Source: Planctomycetaceae bacterium (GTDB lineage Bacteria > Planctomycetota > Planctomycetia > Pirellulales > PNKZ01). Taken from it: DNA of 64,000 bases. The position numbers and the translations under genes were made by a program. The notes beneath the pieces are model-generated. The model searched no databases, was not told the origin of the DNA, and saw only the letters and a program-made list of their open reading frames with translations. Each line of letters begins with the position of its first letter. Position 1 is the stretch's first letter. Shown piece after piece: positions 1 through 8,040 of this stretch. The stretch is from positions 55,246 to 119,245 of the forward strand of contig JAEUIN010000147.1 of assembly GCA_016793115.1 (NCBI GenBank). Reading direction: 5' to 3'.

Positions 1-1719
1 ACGCCCATGCTCTGCTCGCGCTTTCTCAAAGCCGAAGACGGGCACAACACCAGCAAGTCCGGCTGGGTCTGGAGGGCCGTCGAAGGCTTTTACATGCTCT
101 GCCTGCGGTTTTCGCTGCGGCATCGCTGGCTGATCGTGCTCGTCACCGTCGGCGTGTTGGCGTCGACGCCGGTGCTCTTCGGCGTCGTCGGTAAAGACTT
201 CGTGCCGCGCGACGACACGAGCGAGTTCGAAGTCGCCGTGACGCTGCCCGAAGGCTACACGCTCGATCGGGCCGACGAAGTGCTGACCGAGGTCGATCGC
301 CGTCTGCGCAAGCTGCGCGGCGTGACGACGACGTTCATCACGATCGGCGACACGACCGGCCGCACGACGCGCGGACAGGGGGAAGTGACGAAGGCGACCA
401 TCTACTGCAAGCTCACCGATCTGGCGAAGCGCGAATTTTCGCAGTTCGACGTGATGGCCGATGCCCGCAAGATTCTGATCGACTACCCCGACCTGCGGGC
501 GGCGGTGCAAGACGTGGCGGCGATCAGCGGCTCGGGCTTCCGCCAAGTGATGATCGATCTCAATCTGCGCGGGCCCGACATGCAAAAGCTGCAGGAATAC
601 TCCGAGCAGATCACGGCTTGGATGCGTTCGCGAGGGCACTACGTCGACGTGGACACGAGCCTCTCGTTTCGCAAGCCGGAAGTGCGCATCAATCCGATTC
701 GCGAGCGGGCCTCGGAATTGGGCGTGTCGATTCAATCGGTGTCGTCGACCGCGGGCGTGCTCGTCGGCGGCGAACCGGTGAGCAAATACAAAGAGGCCGA
801 TCAACAGTACGACGTCTGGCTGCGGGCCGAGCGGCCGTTTCGCGACGACCCGAGCGAAATCGCGCGGCTCACGGTGCCGTCGAACAAGCCGGGCGTGGGC
901 GTGGTCGAGTTGGGCAACGTGGCCCGGTTCGAAGAGGCGCAAGGCCCGAGCACGATCGAGCGATTTGCGCGGCAGCGGCAAGTCGTGGTGTCGGCGAACT
1001 TGGAAGGGAAGCCGCTGGGCGAAGGAGTCGACGAGTTGGCGGCGTATGTGAAGACGCTCGACTTGCCGGCCGACTATCGCTGGGAGTTCATCGGACAGGC
1101 CAAGAACCTAAACGATACGATGTCGAACTTCGTGATCGCGTTCGGTTTGGCGTTCTTGTTCATGTATATGATCCTGGCGGCGCAGTTCGAGAGTTTGGTG
1201 CATCCGATCACCATTTTGCTCGCGCTGCCGCTGACGGTGCCGTTCGCCGTGCTGTCGCTGATTTTGCTACGCACCAATCTTGATATCTACGCGATGTTCG
1301 GCCTGTTCATGCTGTTCGGCATCGTCAAGAAGAACGGCATTCTGCAGGTCGACTACACGAACGTGTTGCGCGAGCGCGGGGTGCCGCGCGACCAAGCGAT
1401 TCTCGACGCCAACGCGGTCCGCTTGCGGCCGATCTTGATGACCACGGTGATGCTCGTCGCGGCGATGATTCCCATGGCCATGGGGGAAGGCCCGGGCGCG
1501 GCGTCGCGGGCCGGCATGGCGAAGGTGATTCTCGGCGGTCAGGTGCTCTCGCTGCTCCTGACGCTCTTGCTCACGCCGGTCGCCTATTCGCTGTGGGACG
1601 ACCTGACAAACTTCGCCCGCCGCTGGGCGCTGCGATTCGGTTGGATCGTCGATCGCACAAACGCGGTGAAACCCAACGGCGAGATCGTTGTCGCCGGCGG
1701 GCATGTTCCAGCGCACTAA
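1..1719 (+). CDS. RND-family efflux transporter permease, C-terminal part (5' end outside the window)
   Basis: This is the C-terminal half of an inner-membrane proton-driven RND pump (AcrB/MdtC, HAE-1-like), which exports hydrophobic compounds with a periplasmic adaptor and an outer-membrane channel. The frame is open from the first base, so the gene starts upstream; 572 residues are visible. They show one membrane segment near residues 41-60, a large periplasmic loop (about 60-375) and then five membrane segments. The fourth of these carries the family-like GIVKKNGILQVDY stretch, followed by cytosolic LRERG and the NAVRLRPILMTT segment typical of RND proteins. The adaptor gene is not visible and is presumably upstream. 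The substrate cannot be deduced. Confidence 0.93.
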   Translation, partial: TPMLCSRFLKAEDGHNTSKSGWVWRAVEGFYMLCLRFSLRHRWLIVLVTVGVLASTPVLFGVVGKDFVPRDDTSEFEVAVTLPEGYTLDRADEVLTEVDRRLRKLRGVTTTFITIGDTTGRTTRGQGEVTKATIYCKLTDLAKREFSQFDVMADARKILIDYPDLRAAVQDVAAISGSGFRQVMIDLNLRGPDMQKLQEYSEQITAWMRSRGHYVDVDTSLSFRKPEVRINPIRERASELGVSIQSVSSTAGVLVGGEPVSKYKEADQQYDVWLRAERPFRDDPSEIARLTVPSNKPGVGVVELGNVARFEEAQGPSTIERFARQRQVVVSANLEGKPLGEGVDELAAYVKTLDLPADYRWEFIGQAKNLNDTMSNFVIAFGLAFLFMYMILAAQFESLVHPITILLALPLTVPFAVLSLILLRTNLDIYAMFGLFMLFGIVKKNGILQVDYTNVLRERGVPRDQAILDANAVRLRPILMTTVMLVAAMIPMAMGEGPGAASRAGMAKVILGGQVLSLLLTLLLTPVAYSLWDDLTNFARRWALRFGWIVDRTNAVKPNGEIVVAGGHVPAH

Positions 1720-1778
1720 CGACCGGATTGGGAACGGCAAGTGAAATCGGTCTTCATCGCAGCTACGATAGACGCATC

Positions 1779-2537
1779 ATGAATTCATTGATTCGCGTCT
1801 TTCGGCGAGCCGCCAAGCTCATCACTCCGCCGTCGCTGCGGCCGATCGCCTATCTCAACTCTCGGGCCTTGAGCCGGTTACAGAAAGCGGTGCGCACCGG
1901 ACCGTTTCGCGGCATGAAGTATGTCGCTGAATCGCATTGCTCCGCCTATTTACCGAAATTGCTCGGTGTTTATGAGCGAGAGTTGCATAGGTGCATCGAG
2001 CAGGCGTGCGAATTGCCGATCCATACAGTCGTCGATATCGGAGCCGCCGAAGGATACTATGCCGTCGGGATGGCCTTGCGCCGGCCGAAAGCGAGCATTA
2101 TCGCCTATGAACTCGACGAAAACGCTCGTCGCCGGACTATTGAGTTGGCGGCGCTCAACGGCGTCGAAGGCCGGGTGGACGTCCGAGGAGCATGCGAGCC
2201 GGCGTCGTTGCGCGAGCTATCGTCGGCCGGTCTGACGTTCGTCGTCTGCGATTGCGAAGGTGCCGAAGCCGAGCTGTTGCGGCCCGAGGTCGTCGCTTGG
2301 CTCGGTTCGGCCGTCGTGCTTGTGGAAACGCACGATTTCATCGTTCCGGGAATCACCGACGAGCTTTGTCGCCGGTTTGCTGCGACTCACCGTATCGAAA
2401 TCGTCGAACAAGAGCCGCGGGGCCGAGCCGACTACCCGTTCGACAATTGGTACGTGCGGCGCATGCAAGAATGCGACATCGTCGGCGAAGGGCGGCCGGC
2501 CCCGATGAAATGGCTGTGGATGATGCCGAAAACGTGA
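1779..2537 (+). CDS. FkbM-like SAM-dependent methyltransferase
   Basis: A 252-residue class I methyltransferase. The glycine-rich SAM site VVDIGAAEGYYAVG lies at about residues 84-97 and the acidic residue ending strand 2 is in AYELDEN (about 109-115). The later VVCDCEGAEAELL segment (about 160-172) resembles FkbM-type enzymes, where it precedes strand 5. I chose the ATG at 1779; the frame is open further upstream but overlaps the RND gene and does not look like a protein start. The N-terminal 80 residues are basic and helical and do not match anything I know. The acceptor is unknown; in planctomycetes such enzymes often modify glycans or small molecules. It stands alone, with the next gene convergent. 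Confidence 0.8.
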   Translation: MNSLIRVFRRAAKLITPPSLRPIAYLNSRALSRLQKAVRTGPFRGMKYVAESHCSAYLPKLLGVYERELHRCIEQACELPIHTVVDIGAAEGYYAVGMALRRPKASIIAYELDENARRRTIELAALNGVEGRVDVRGACEPASLRELSSAGLTFVVCDCEGAEAELLRPEVVAWLGSAVVLVETHDFIVPGITDELCRRFAATHRIEIVEQEPRGRADYPFDNWYVRRMQECDIVGEGRPAPMKWLWMMPKT

Positions 2538-2612
2538 TGCGACAAGCGTGTCGGCAACGCCGGCCTGAACGTGTCGAGTCATTCAGGACGATTGAGCCGT
2601 CGCTGCTCATTC

Positions 2613-2627
2613 GCCCGCTGTGCGGGC
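2613..2627. terminator. Short GC hairpin between convergent genes
   Basis: GCCCGC, a three-base loop and GCGGGC lie in the 128-bp gap between the convergent methyltransferase and secreted-protein genes. There is no clear T-run. It may help end transcription, but the stem is short. Confidence 0.25.
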
Positions 2628-2665
2628 ACCCGCTCCGCGCATGGGAGAAGGGAAGACGGATACGT

Positions 2666-3694
2666 TTACTTCTCGGCTTCGGCTTTGCGGCGGTCGAGTA
2701 AGTCGCGGATGGTTTTGAGCTGCGCGGCGAGCTTTTCGCCGTCGGCTTCGGCATCGAGCGCGATCGACTCGCCGAGGATCCGCTCGAGTTGCGTGCGGAC
2801 CAAAGGACGTTGGGCGGGGGTGGCGCGGCGGGCCAGGGCGTACCAAACTTCCGGATCGGCGGCGAGCCAAGCGGCCGCGGTTTCCGGTTGCTCGTCGTTG
2901 TCGTGCGAGTCGAATCGCCGCGAAATGCCGCGAATGCGAAACATTTGTTCGGCGTCGAGCCGCTGCGGATTTAAATTCTTGAGATACGGGACGACGGAGC
3001 GCCCGAGCTCGCGGAGCTTTCGGTCGGCGTCTTCGCGCTCGACGTACTGCGCGCTGCCGAGTTGATCGACGAGCTTCGCCCAGGTATCGCGATCGAACTT
3101 GCCGAGCGCGTCGACCTGTTTGTAGAGGGCTTCTTCGACGGCTTTGGCCTGCGTGATGAGCGGCCAACCGGGACGCAACAACCGGAGCAAAGGTTCGAGT
3201 TCGGTCTGCGCCAACTCCGGTTCGGCGATGAAGAGCTGCCAGATCGAGTCGGCTTCGTAGCGTTTTTCGACCGGCTCGCCGAGCGTCACGACGATCTTTC
3301 CCTCGGCCGGTTGATCAAGCAGGAACGCTCTGCCGCCGCCGCCGCCGACGGGGCTGCGGCGAATCTTCAAGTGGGCGCCGCCGGAAAGCTCGACCGAGAG
3401 TCGCTGTGTCTTGCTCGTGAGTTGATAGTCGATCGAGGGGGCCGTGCCGTTCATGTCGACGCGGAGCGATTCTTGACGATCGTTCGTTTGACTGGTCGAC
3501 GAGAAGTTACGGCCGGAATACGACGACGACGCTTTGACGCGGCCCGTCGAGATGCCGATCTGGAGATAGCGGAGGTTGTTCTGCAACTGCGGATTGAGTT
3601 GCACGACGCCCTGCGCCGCGGCCGACTCGGCGAACGCGGCGGAGATCAACAGCGCCGCCGGCAGGATCAGCGTCGGACGGAGGCGGTGCGGCAT
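2666..3694 (-). CDS. Secreted protein with a planctomycete HEAT-like segment, function unknown
   Basis: A 342-residue protein beginning with a signal peptide (basic start, hydrophobic core, AESAAAQG cleavage region). I chose the ATG at 3694 because the signal peptide begins there; an alternative start 9 codons upstream is less natural. The first 150 residues are beta-rich and unrecognised. From about residue 190, the stretch WAKLVDQLGSAQYVEREDADRKL resembles the planctomycete 'unevenly worn brick' HEAT-like motif, in which a helical pair ends in a conserved 'LG..A.PYL'. The C-terminus is alpha-helical and charged. No catalytic motif is visible. It is downstream of the DedA gene on the same strand, 42 bases away, so co-transcription is possible. 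Confidence 0.72.
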   Translation of the reverse strand: MPHRLRPTLILPAALLISAAFAESAAAQGVVQLNPQLQNNLRYLQIGISTGRVKASSSYSGRNFSSTSQTNDRQESLRVDMNGTAPSIDYQLTSKTQRLSVELSGGAHLKIRRSPVGGGGGRAFLLDQPAEGKIVVTLGEPVEKRYEADSIWQLFIAEPELAQTELEPLLRLLRPGWPLITQAKAVEEALYKQVDALGKFDRDTWAKLVDQLGSAQYVEREDADRKLRELGRSVVPYLKNLNPQRLDAEQMFRIRGISRRFDSHDNDEQPETAAAWLAADPEVWYALARRATPAQRPLVRTQLERILGESIALDAEADGEKLAAQLKTIRDLLDRRKAEAEK

Positions 3695-3736
3695 AGCGAC
3701 CTCGGCGGTTCGGCGAATCACGACAAAGGCGGTGCG

Positions 3737-4387
3737 TCAGGCCACCGACTTTTCGACCTCGTCGGGTGGGTCTCGGCTTTCGGTCGGCGACGCGGCGTCG
3801 TGCGATCCATGGTGCCGACGATAATATCGATATCCGATGATCGCGCCGACGACCAGCAACACGACGACGATCGTCACGGCGATCTCGGCGTCGCGAATGC
3901 GGGCCAAGACCGCGTCGGAGTAGAAATAGGCAAGGGCGAAGAACGTCGACACCATGACGGCGGCGCAAAACAGGTCGGCGATCACAAAGCGGCGAAACGG
4001 CACTTTCAAAATGCCGGCCGTGATGTAGATCGGCGAGCGAATGCCGACCAGGAATCGGGAGACGAACAGCACTTTCAGGCCGTGCTTGTGGAACATTTCT
4101 TCGATGTGCTGCTCCTTCTCGGGCGTGAGATAGGAAGCGAAGAAAGCTCGCTTTTGCAGCAGGCGTCGGCCGAACTTACGACCGATGCCGTACATGACGA
4201 TGTCGCCGACCACGGCCCCGGCAAAACAGGAAAAGAGCGCAATCCAGGGGTTGAGGATTGCTCGGCCCGGCGCGGCCATGCAACCGGCGGCGACAATCGG
4301 AACTTCTTCGGGAATAGGCAAGCCGCATCCGGTGAGCACCAGAAAAGCGAAAATGCCGAAGTATCCCCAGCCGAGCAGCGTATTCAT
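3737..4387 (-). CDS. DedA/VTT-domain membrane protein
   Basis: A 216-residue inner-membrane protein of the DedA (SNARE-associated, VTT) family, whose members act in undecaprenyl-phosphate or phospholipid flipping and in envelope homeostasis. Family marks are the early GCGLPIPEEVPIV segment (Pro/Glu re-entrant region), FAGAVVGDIVMYGIGRKFG, and the arginine motif SRFLVGIRSPIYITAG. The last 30 residues are a soluble, charged tail. I chose the ATG at 4387, which has AGGA 12 bases upstream; a TTG start 12 codons earlier is possible. A candidate promoter lies upstream at 4542-4571. The precise lipid substrate is unknown. Confidence 0.9.
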   Translation of the reverse strand: MNTLLGWGYFGIFAFLVLTGCGLPIPEEVPIVAAGCMAAPGRAILNPWIALFSCFAGAVVGDIVMYGIGRKFGRRLLQKRAFFASYLTPEKEQHIEEMFHKHGLKVLFVSRFLVGIRSPIYITAGILKVPFRRFVIADLFCAAVMVSTFFALAYFYSDAVLARIRDAEIAVTIVVVLLVVGAIIGYRYYRRHHGSHDAASPTESRDPPDEVEKSVA

Positions 4388-4541
4388 GCCGAACAAGAAT
4401 CCTGGAGCCAGTCTGGCGCGCAAGCCGGAACTTTGCTAAATGCGCGTGCTGCGTCGGCGGCCGCGACCGCGCGAACGGAAGCTTACGGCGCGAACCCGGT
4501 CTCAACCGTAGCCAATCGGTCGTAAACTACGGTCACGTTTG

Positions 4542-4571
4542 AGTATAAGCCTAGCCACCGCATTTTCACAA
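4542..4571 (-). promoter_or_regulatory. Candidate sigma70-type promoter upstream of the DedA gene
   Basis: On the minus strand, TTGTGA and TATACT are separated by 18 bases, in the 300-bp gap between the apbE stop and the DedA start. The surrounding gap (4388-4687) holds no convincing gene. The call is by eye only. Confidence 0.33.
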
Positions 4572-4687
4572 CCTTCGGTAGAACCGGCCGTCGCAGAACA
4601 CCCCTGCGGCCAGGGCGCCGCCGCGACACGGTCGGCGAGAATCGCACAACCGGTGCGAACGGCGCGCCGACCACGCCGAACGTTCGT

Positions 4688-5797
4688 CTAATCGACCAGC
4701 CGCCAAATGTCGTCGACGAGGCCGCAGACCGCGAGTTCGACCGAACCGCCGCCGCGGCCTGGCAAAAGCATCAGGAAGCCGATGTCGGGCCGAGTTTCGC
4801 AGAATTTGGCCGAGGCTTCGTAACCGAGCACGTAGAACGCCGTCGAGAGGGCGTCGGCCTCGGCTCCGCTAGGGGCGAGCACGGTAACGGAAAACACGCC
4901 TTCCGCAGGCATGCCGGTGCGCGGATCGAGAATGTGACCGTAGCGTTTCCCGCCGTGCCGGAAAAACTGGAAGCCTGCTCCGGAGGTTCCCGCCCCGCCA
5001 TTGCGCACGATCACCTCGGCCAAGCGAACGTCGATACGCAGCGGATGGCCGATGCCGATGGGCCAGCCGGCGGCCAGGTCGCGGCCGGGATTCGCCGACC
5101 CGAAGGCGACGACGCTGCTCTGCCCGCCATGCCAGAGAAAATGCTCGACGCCCCGAGCGCGCAGCAACTCGGCGGCGCGGTCAAGCGCGTAGCCTTTGCC
5201 GCAACTGTTGAAATTGATCTCCGTGCCCGGCTCCGTGAAGCGCACGGTTTGCGCCGCCGCATCCAATACCACACGCTCGGCACCGACCTTGCCCCGTGCT
5301 TCGGCCAGCGCTTCGGGCGCGGGAATCGCGCCTTGTCGGCGGGCGAATCCCCACGCCTTGGAGAGCGGATCGGAGGTGATGTCGAATGCGCCGCCGGTTT
5401 CGCGATGCCAAGTCGCGGCACGCTGCAAGAGATCGAACAATCGAGGCTCGACGACGACCGGTTCCGCGGCCGCGCGGCGATTGATCTCCAAGACCTCGCT
5501 CGTTTCGCGATAGACTGTGAGTTGCGCTTCGAGGTCCTCGATGACGTCGAGCGCCGCGAGCGCGGCTTCGCCGGCATCGTCGGGAAAACCGGCGACGAGC
5601 GCGAGTTGGAAGTCGCTCGCCATCGCGGTGCGCGTGTAGCGCACCGTGTACGGCGCGTCGGCCGAGTCGAAGACGGCGAACGGCGAATTACCTTGGCCGT
5701 CGCCGAGGGCGGCGTCCGTCGCGGCTTTTCGTACTGCGTCGAGCGCGGCGCGGCCGGTGAGGAACTGGCGGCGCGAAGGGGGCGTCGGCTGACTCAT
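4688..5797 (-). CDS. apbE: FAD:protein FMN transferase (ApbE)
   Basis: A 369-residue flavin transferase, which uses Mg2+ to move FMN from FAD onto Thr/Ser of target proteins such as Rnf/Nqr subunits. Conserved stretches are GGAFDITSDPLSKAWGF (135-151), INFNSCGKGYALDRA (194-208), HILDPRTGMPA (288-298) and the metal and catalytic region AEADALSTAFYVLG (312-325). The N-terminus contains RRQFLTGRAA, resembling a Tat twin-arginine motif but with a weak hydrophobic core, so export by Tat is possible but unproven. No flavinylated Rnf/Nqr subunit is visible nearby, although an FMN-binding target could be elsewhere. It lies 43 bases downstream of the bestrophin gene, suggesting co-transcription. Confidence 0.92.
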   Translation of the reverse strand: MSQPTPPSRRQFLTGRAALDAVRKAATDAALGDGQGNSPFAVFDSADAPYTVRYTRTAMASDFQLALVAGFPDDAGEAALAALDVIEDLEAQLTVYRETSEVLEINRRAAAEPVVVEPRLFDLLQRAATWHRETGGAFDITSDPLSKAWGFARRQGAIPAPEALAEARGKVGAERVVLDAAAQTVRFTEPGTEINFNSCGKGYALDRAAELLRARGVEHFLWHGGQSSVVAFGSANPGRDLAAGWPIGIGHPLRIDVRLAEVIVRNGGAGTSGAGFQFFRHGGKRYGHILDPRTGMPAEGVFSVTVLAPSGAEADALSTAFYVLGYEASAKFCETRPDIGFLMLLPGRGGGSVELAVCGLVDDIWRLVD

Positions 5798-5840
5798 GCC
5801 GTTATTTTAGCACGCCGGCCGCCGAGCGTCGCCGCGGTCG

Positions 5841-6665
5841 CTAGTCGAGCACGATCTCGCGGACCGAGCGTTCGATCGTTACGCAAATGTCGTCGAGCGG
5901 CAAGTCGTCGGCGTCCGTGCCGAACGGCTCTTCGATATCTTCCGCAAGCACTTCGATGCCGATCATCATATAGGCGACGACCATCGAGACTGGCGCGGCC
6001 CAATAGCCGAAGAAATCGACGAGTCCCCACGGCAGTGTGACGAGATACACGGCGATCGCCTGACGAATAAATCGCCGATAACCGGCGGCGATCGGCGTCT
6101 TCAAGATGCGTTCGCAAGCGCCGCAAATATCCATCAGCGCCGACGCGTGCCGGTCGAGGAACAACAACTCGAACCCGCCCAGTTGTTCGGCTTGCCGCCA
6201 GCGCTCGAGCCGATCGTAAATCTGCTGCGCCACATACGCCGGTACGTGCTGCGGCGTGTCGGTGCGGTTCTCAAAGCTAGAGAGTTCCTGTAGTCGAATC
6301 GGCTTCCGCCGCAGGTGCTCTTTCAAAGCGACGGCGAAGTCGATCAGCCGTTTGCCGATTTCCACCTTGTCGCGAGGTTCGGCCCGCACGCATGTTTCGA
6401 CCTTGATTGCGAAGTTGCGGCTTTCGTTGACAAGTTGTCCCCAGAGTTTGCGTCCTTCCCACCAGCGGTCGTAAGCCGTGTTGGTGCGGAACACGAGCAG
6501 TAATCCGAGAATCAAGCCGAGCAGAGTGTGAAACGAGGCGCTGAGACGAATCGCGCCGTCTTCATAGGCGTCGATCCAGGCGACCAGCAGGCCGTAGACG
6601 CCGAGCGCGATCGTCCAAGGGATGGTTCGCAACAGATTGTTTTTGACGTCCAGCTTGACGCTCAT
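5841..6665 (-). CDS. Bestrophin-family anion channel (UPF0187)
   Basis: A 274-residue membrane protein of the bacterial bestrophin family, pentameric channels of the inner membrane. Characteristic features are the N-terminal membrane pair (TIPWTIALGVYGLLVAW and TLLGLILGLLLVFRTNTAYDRWWEGR), where the FRTNTAYDRWWEGRK segment is a family hallmark, and the C-terminal IGIEVLAEDIEEPFGTDADDLPLD acidic stretch followed by a short helix. I chose the ATG at 6665, four codons inside the longest frame. It is the first gene of a probable bestrophin-apbE unit. The ion selectivity is unknown. Confidence 0.92.
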   Translation of the reverse strand: MSVKLDVKNNLLRTIPWTIALGVYGLLVAWIDAYEDGAIRLSASFHTLLGLILGLLLVFRTNTAYDRWWEGRKLWGQLVNESRNFAIKVETCVRAEPRDKVEIGKRLIDFAVALKEHLRRKPIRLQELSSFENRTDTPQHVPAYVAQQIYDRLERWRQAEQLGGFELLFLDRHASALMDICGACERILKTPIAAGYRRFIRQAIAVYLVTLPWGLVDFFGYWAAPVSMVVAYMMIGIEVLAEDIEEPFGTDADDLPLDDICVTIERSVREIVLD

Positions 6666-6888
6666 CGGGCTAATCAACGGGGGGCGCTCAGTTAGTGCCG
6701 TAAGCTTAATGTTTTGTTAGGTTTTCGAATGGTATCGAAGAGGTCAAAGCCGTCCAAGGCGGGTGGTGTCGCAATTCGGAAATCGCTTGCATTTCTTAGC
6801 TTAGGGAAGTCTTTGTTGCCGGTCGCGGCCAGTTCGGCGCATAATAAACGCCGATCGAAAATAGCCCCCAGTCTGGGAGTTCGTCGGT

Positions 6889-7851
6889 ATGTCCGCTCGA
6901 TTTTGGCAGTGTTCGCGCTATGTTCCGGTGCTGGTGCTGTCTTGCGCGCTCACGGCGTGGGCCGCCGATGCGACAAAACTCGCTCCGCCCCCGAAGTTCG
7001 ACGCTGCGGCCATCGGCGACCTCTTCTTCAAAGACGCGCGGCAACAACTGATCGGCAGCCCGCCGGTCGCCGGCGCGGCCGTGGCGACGCCGACGGTGCC
7101 CGGGGCGGCGATGCCGACCGCCGGTTCGCCTTCCGCCGCACCTGCCGCGGGGGGCTCGACCGACGGCAACGCCTGGTCGGCGCTCGTGAGCGCGGAGACG
7201 CTCGAGTCGGAGGTGAAAGCCCAACCGACCGAGATCGACAAGGCGATGAAGTCGACGAACCAGCAGAAGAGCGCTCGCATGGTCATGTCGTATTTGGCCG
7301 CGCTCTACGGCGTAATCTTCAAGTACGACGGCGAGGTCCGCTGGAAAGACGACGGCCAAGCTTTGCGCGACAGCTTCGCCAAAGCCGGCAACAATCTCAA
7401 GGCTTGGACCGACACGCAAAAGAAGCAGGTCGCCAAGTTGCAGACCGATCTGCGCGATTTGATTCAAGGCAATAAGCCGGCGCTTTCCACGGCCTTCGAC
7501 GCCGAAGCCCCGTGGAGCGAACTGGTCGATCGCACGCCGATCATGCACCGCTTGGAAATGGCCATGACCGGCGAACGCCTCAACGGCTGGACGAAGGACG
7601 CCGACGCCGTGAAGAAAAACCAGGAAGCCGTGATTCGCGAGGCGGAAGTGCTGGCCATGCTCGGCCGCATCATTCAAGACAAGAGTTACGAACTCTCCGA
7701 CGACGAAACCTATCTCGGGTTCGCTAAGGAATTGGAGACGCAAGCGATGAACGTCGTCAAAGCCGCGAAGTCGGGCGACGGCGCCGCGGCCTCGTCGGCC
7801 GTCGCCAAAATTCAAAAGTCGTGCGACGACTGCCACGGCGGCTTCCGTTAA
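6889..7851 (+). CDS. Secreted cytochrome c'-like monohaem protein
   Basis: A 320-residue protein with a signal peptide (residues 1-25, ending AWA). A low-complexity Ala/Pro/Gly linker (about 55-95) follows, then an all-alpha region (about 100-320). A single CxxCH haem-attachment site, CDDCH at 312-316, lies four residues from the C-terminus. A C-terminal haem site on a four-helix bundle is the arrangement of cytochrome c' proteins, which bind haem in a His-ligated, often five-coordinate form and may bind NO or CO. It is about twice the length of a typical cytochrome c', because of the N-terminal part. The gene stands divergent from the bestrophin gene across a 223-bp intergenic stretch. Confidence 0.8.
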   Translation: MSARFWQCSRYVPVLVLSCALTAWAADATKLAPPPKFDAAAIGDLFFKDARQQLIGSPPVAGAAVATPTVPGAAMPTAGSPSAAPAAGGSTDGNAWSALVSAETLESEVKAQPTEIDKAMKSTNQQKSARMVMSYLAALYGVIFKYDGEVRWKDDGQALRDSFAKAGNNLKAWTDTQKKQVAKLQTDLRDLIQGNKPALSTAFDAEAPWSELVDRTPIMHRLEMAMTGERLNGWTKDADAVKKNQEAVIREAEVLAMLGRIIQDKSYELSDDETYLGFAKELETQAMNVVKAAKSGDGAAASSAVAKIQKSCDDCHGGFR

Positions 7852-8040
7852 TCGCCGGCTGTTTGCTTGCCCGTCCGTCCTAAGTTCGGCGCCACTTCTT
7901 GGGAGCGAGTGTGCGATCCTGTGTCGCGCCCGCGCCTCTTGCGGCGGGCGCTCGGCTCGATGATTATTGTGGCCGCCGCCTCTCCTAGGAGCCGCCCGCC
8001 CTCGGCTCGTTCTTTTTCCTTCCGCTTACACGAGCACGCC

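Noticed and set aside
3062..4525. A 487-codon plus-strand frame across the DedA and secreted-protein genes
   Set aside because: Both opposing genes have recognised or signal-peptide-bearing products. The plus-strand reading is His/Arg/Asp-rich without a domain.
7926..7951. GC hairpin downstream of the cytochrome c'-like gene as a terminator
   Set aside because: The stem is real (GCGCCCGC/GCGGGCGC), but it has no T-run and the loop is long, so I did not list it as a feature.
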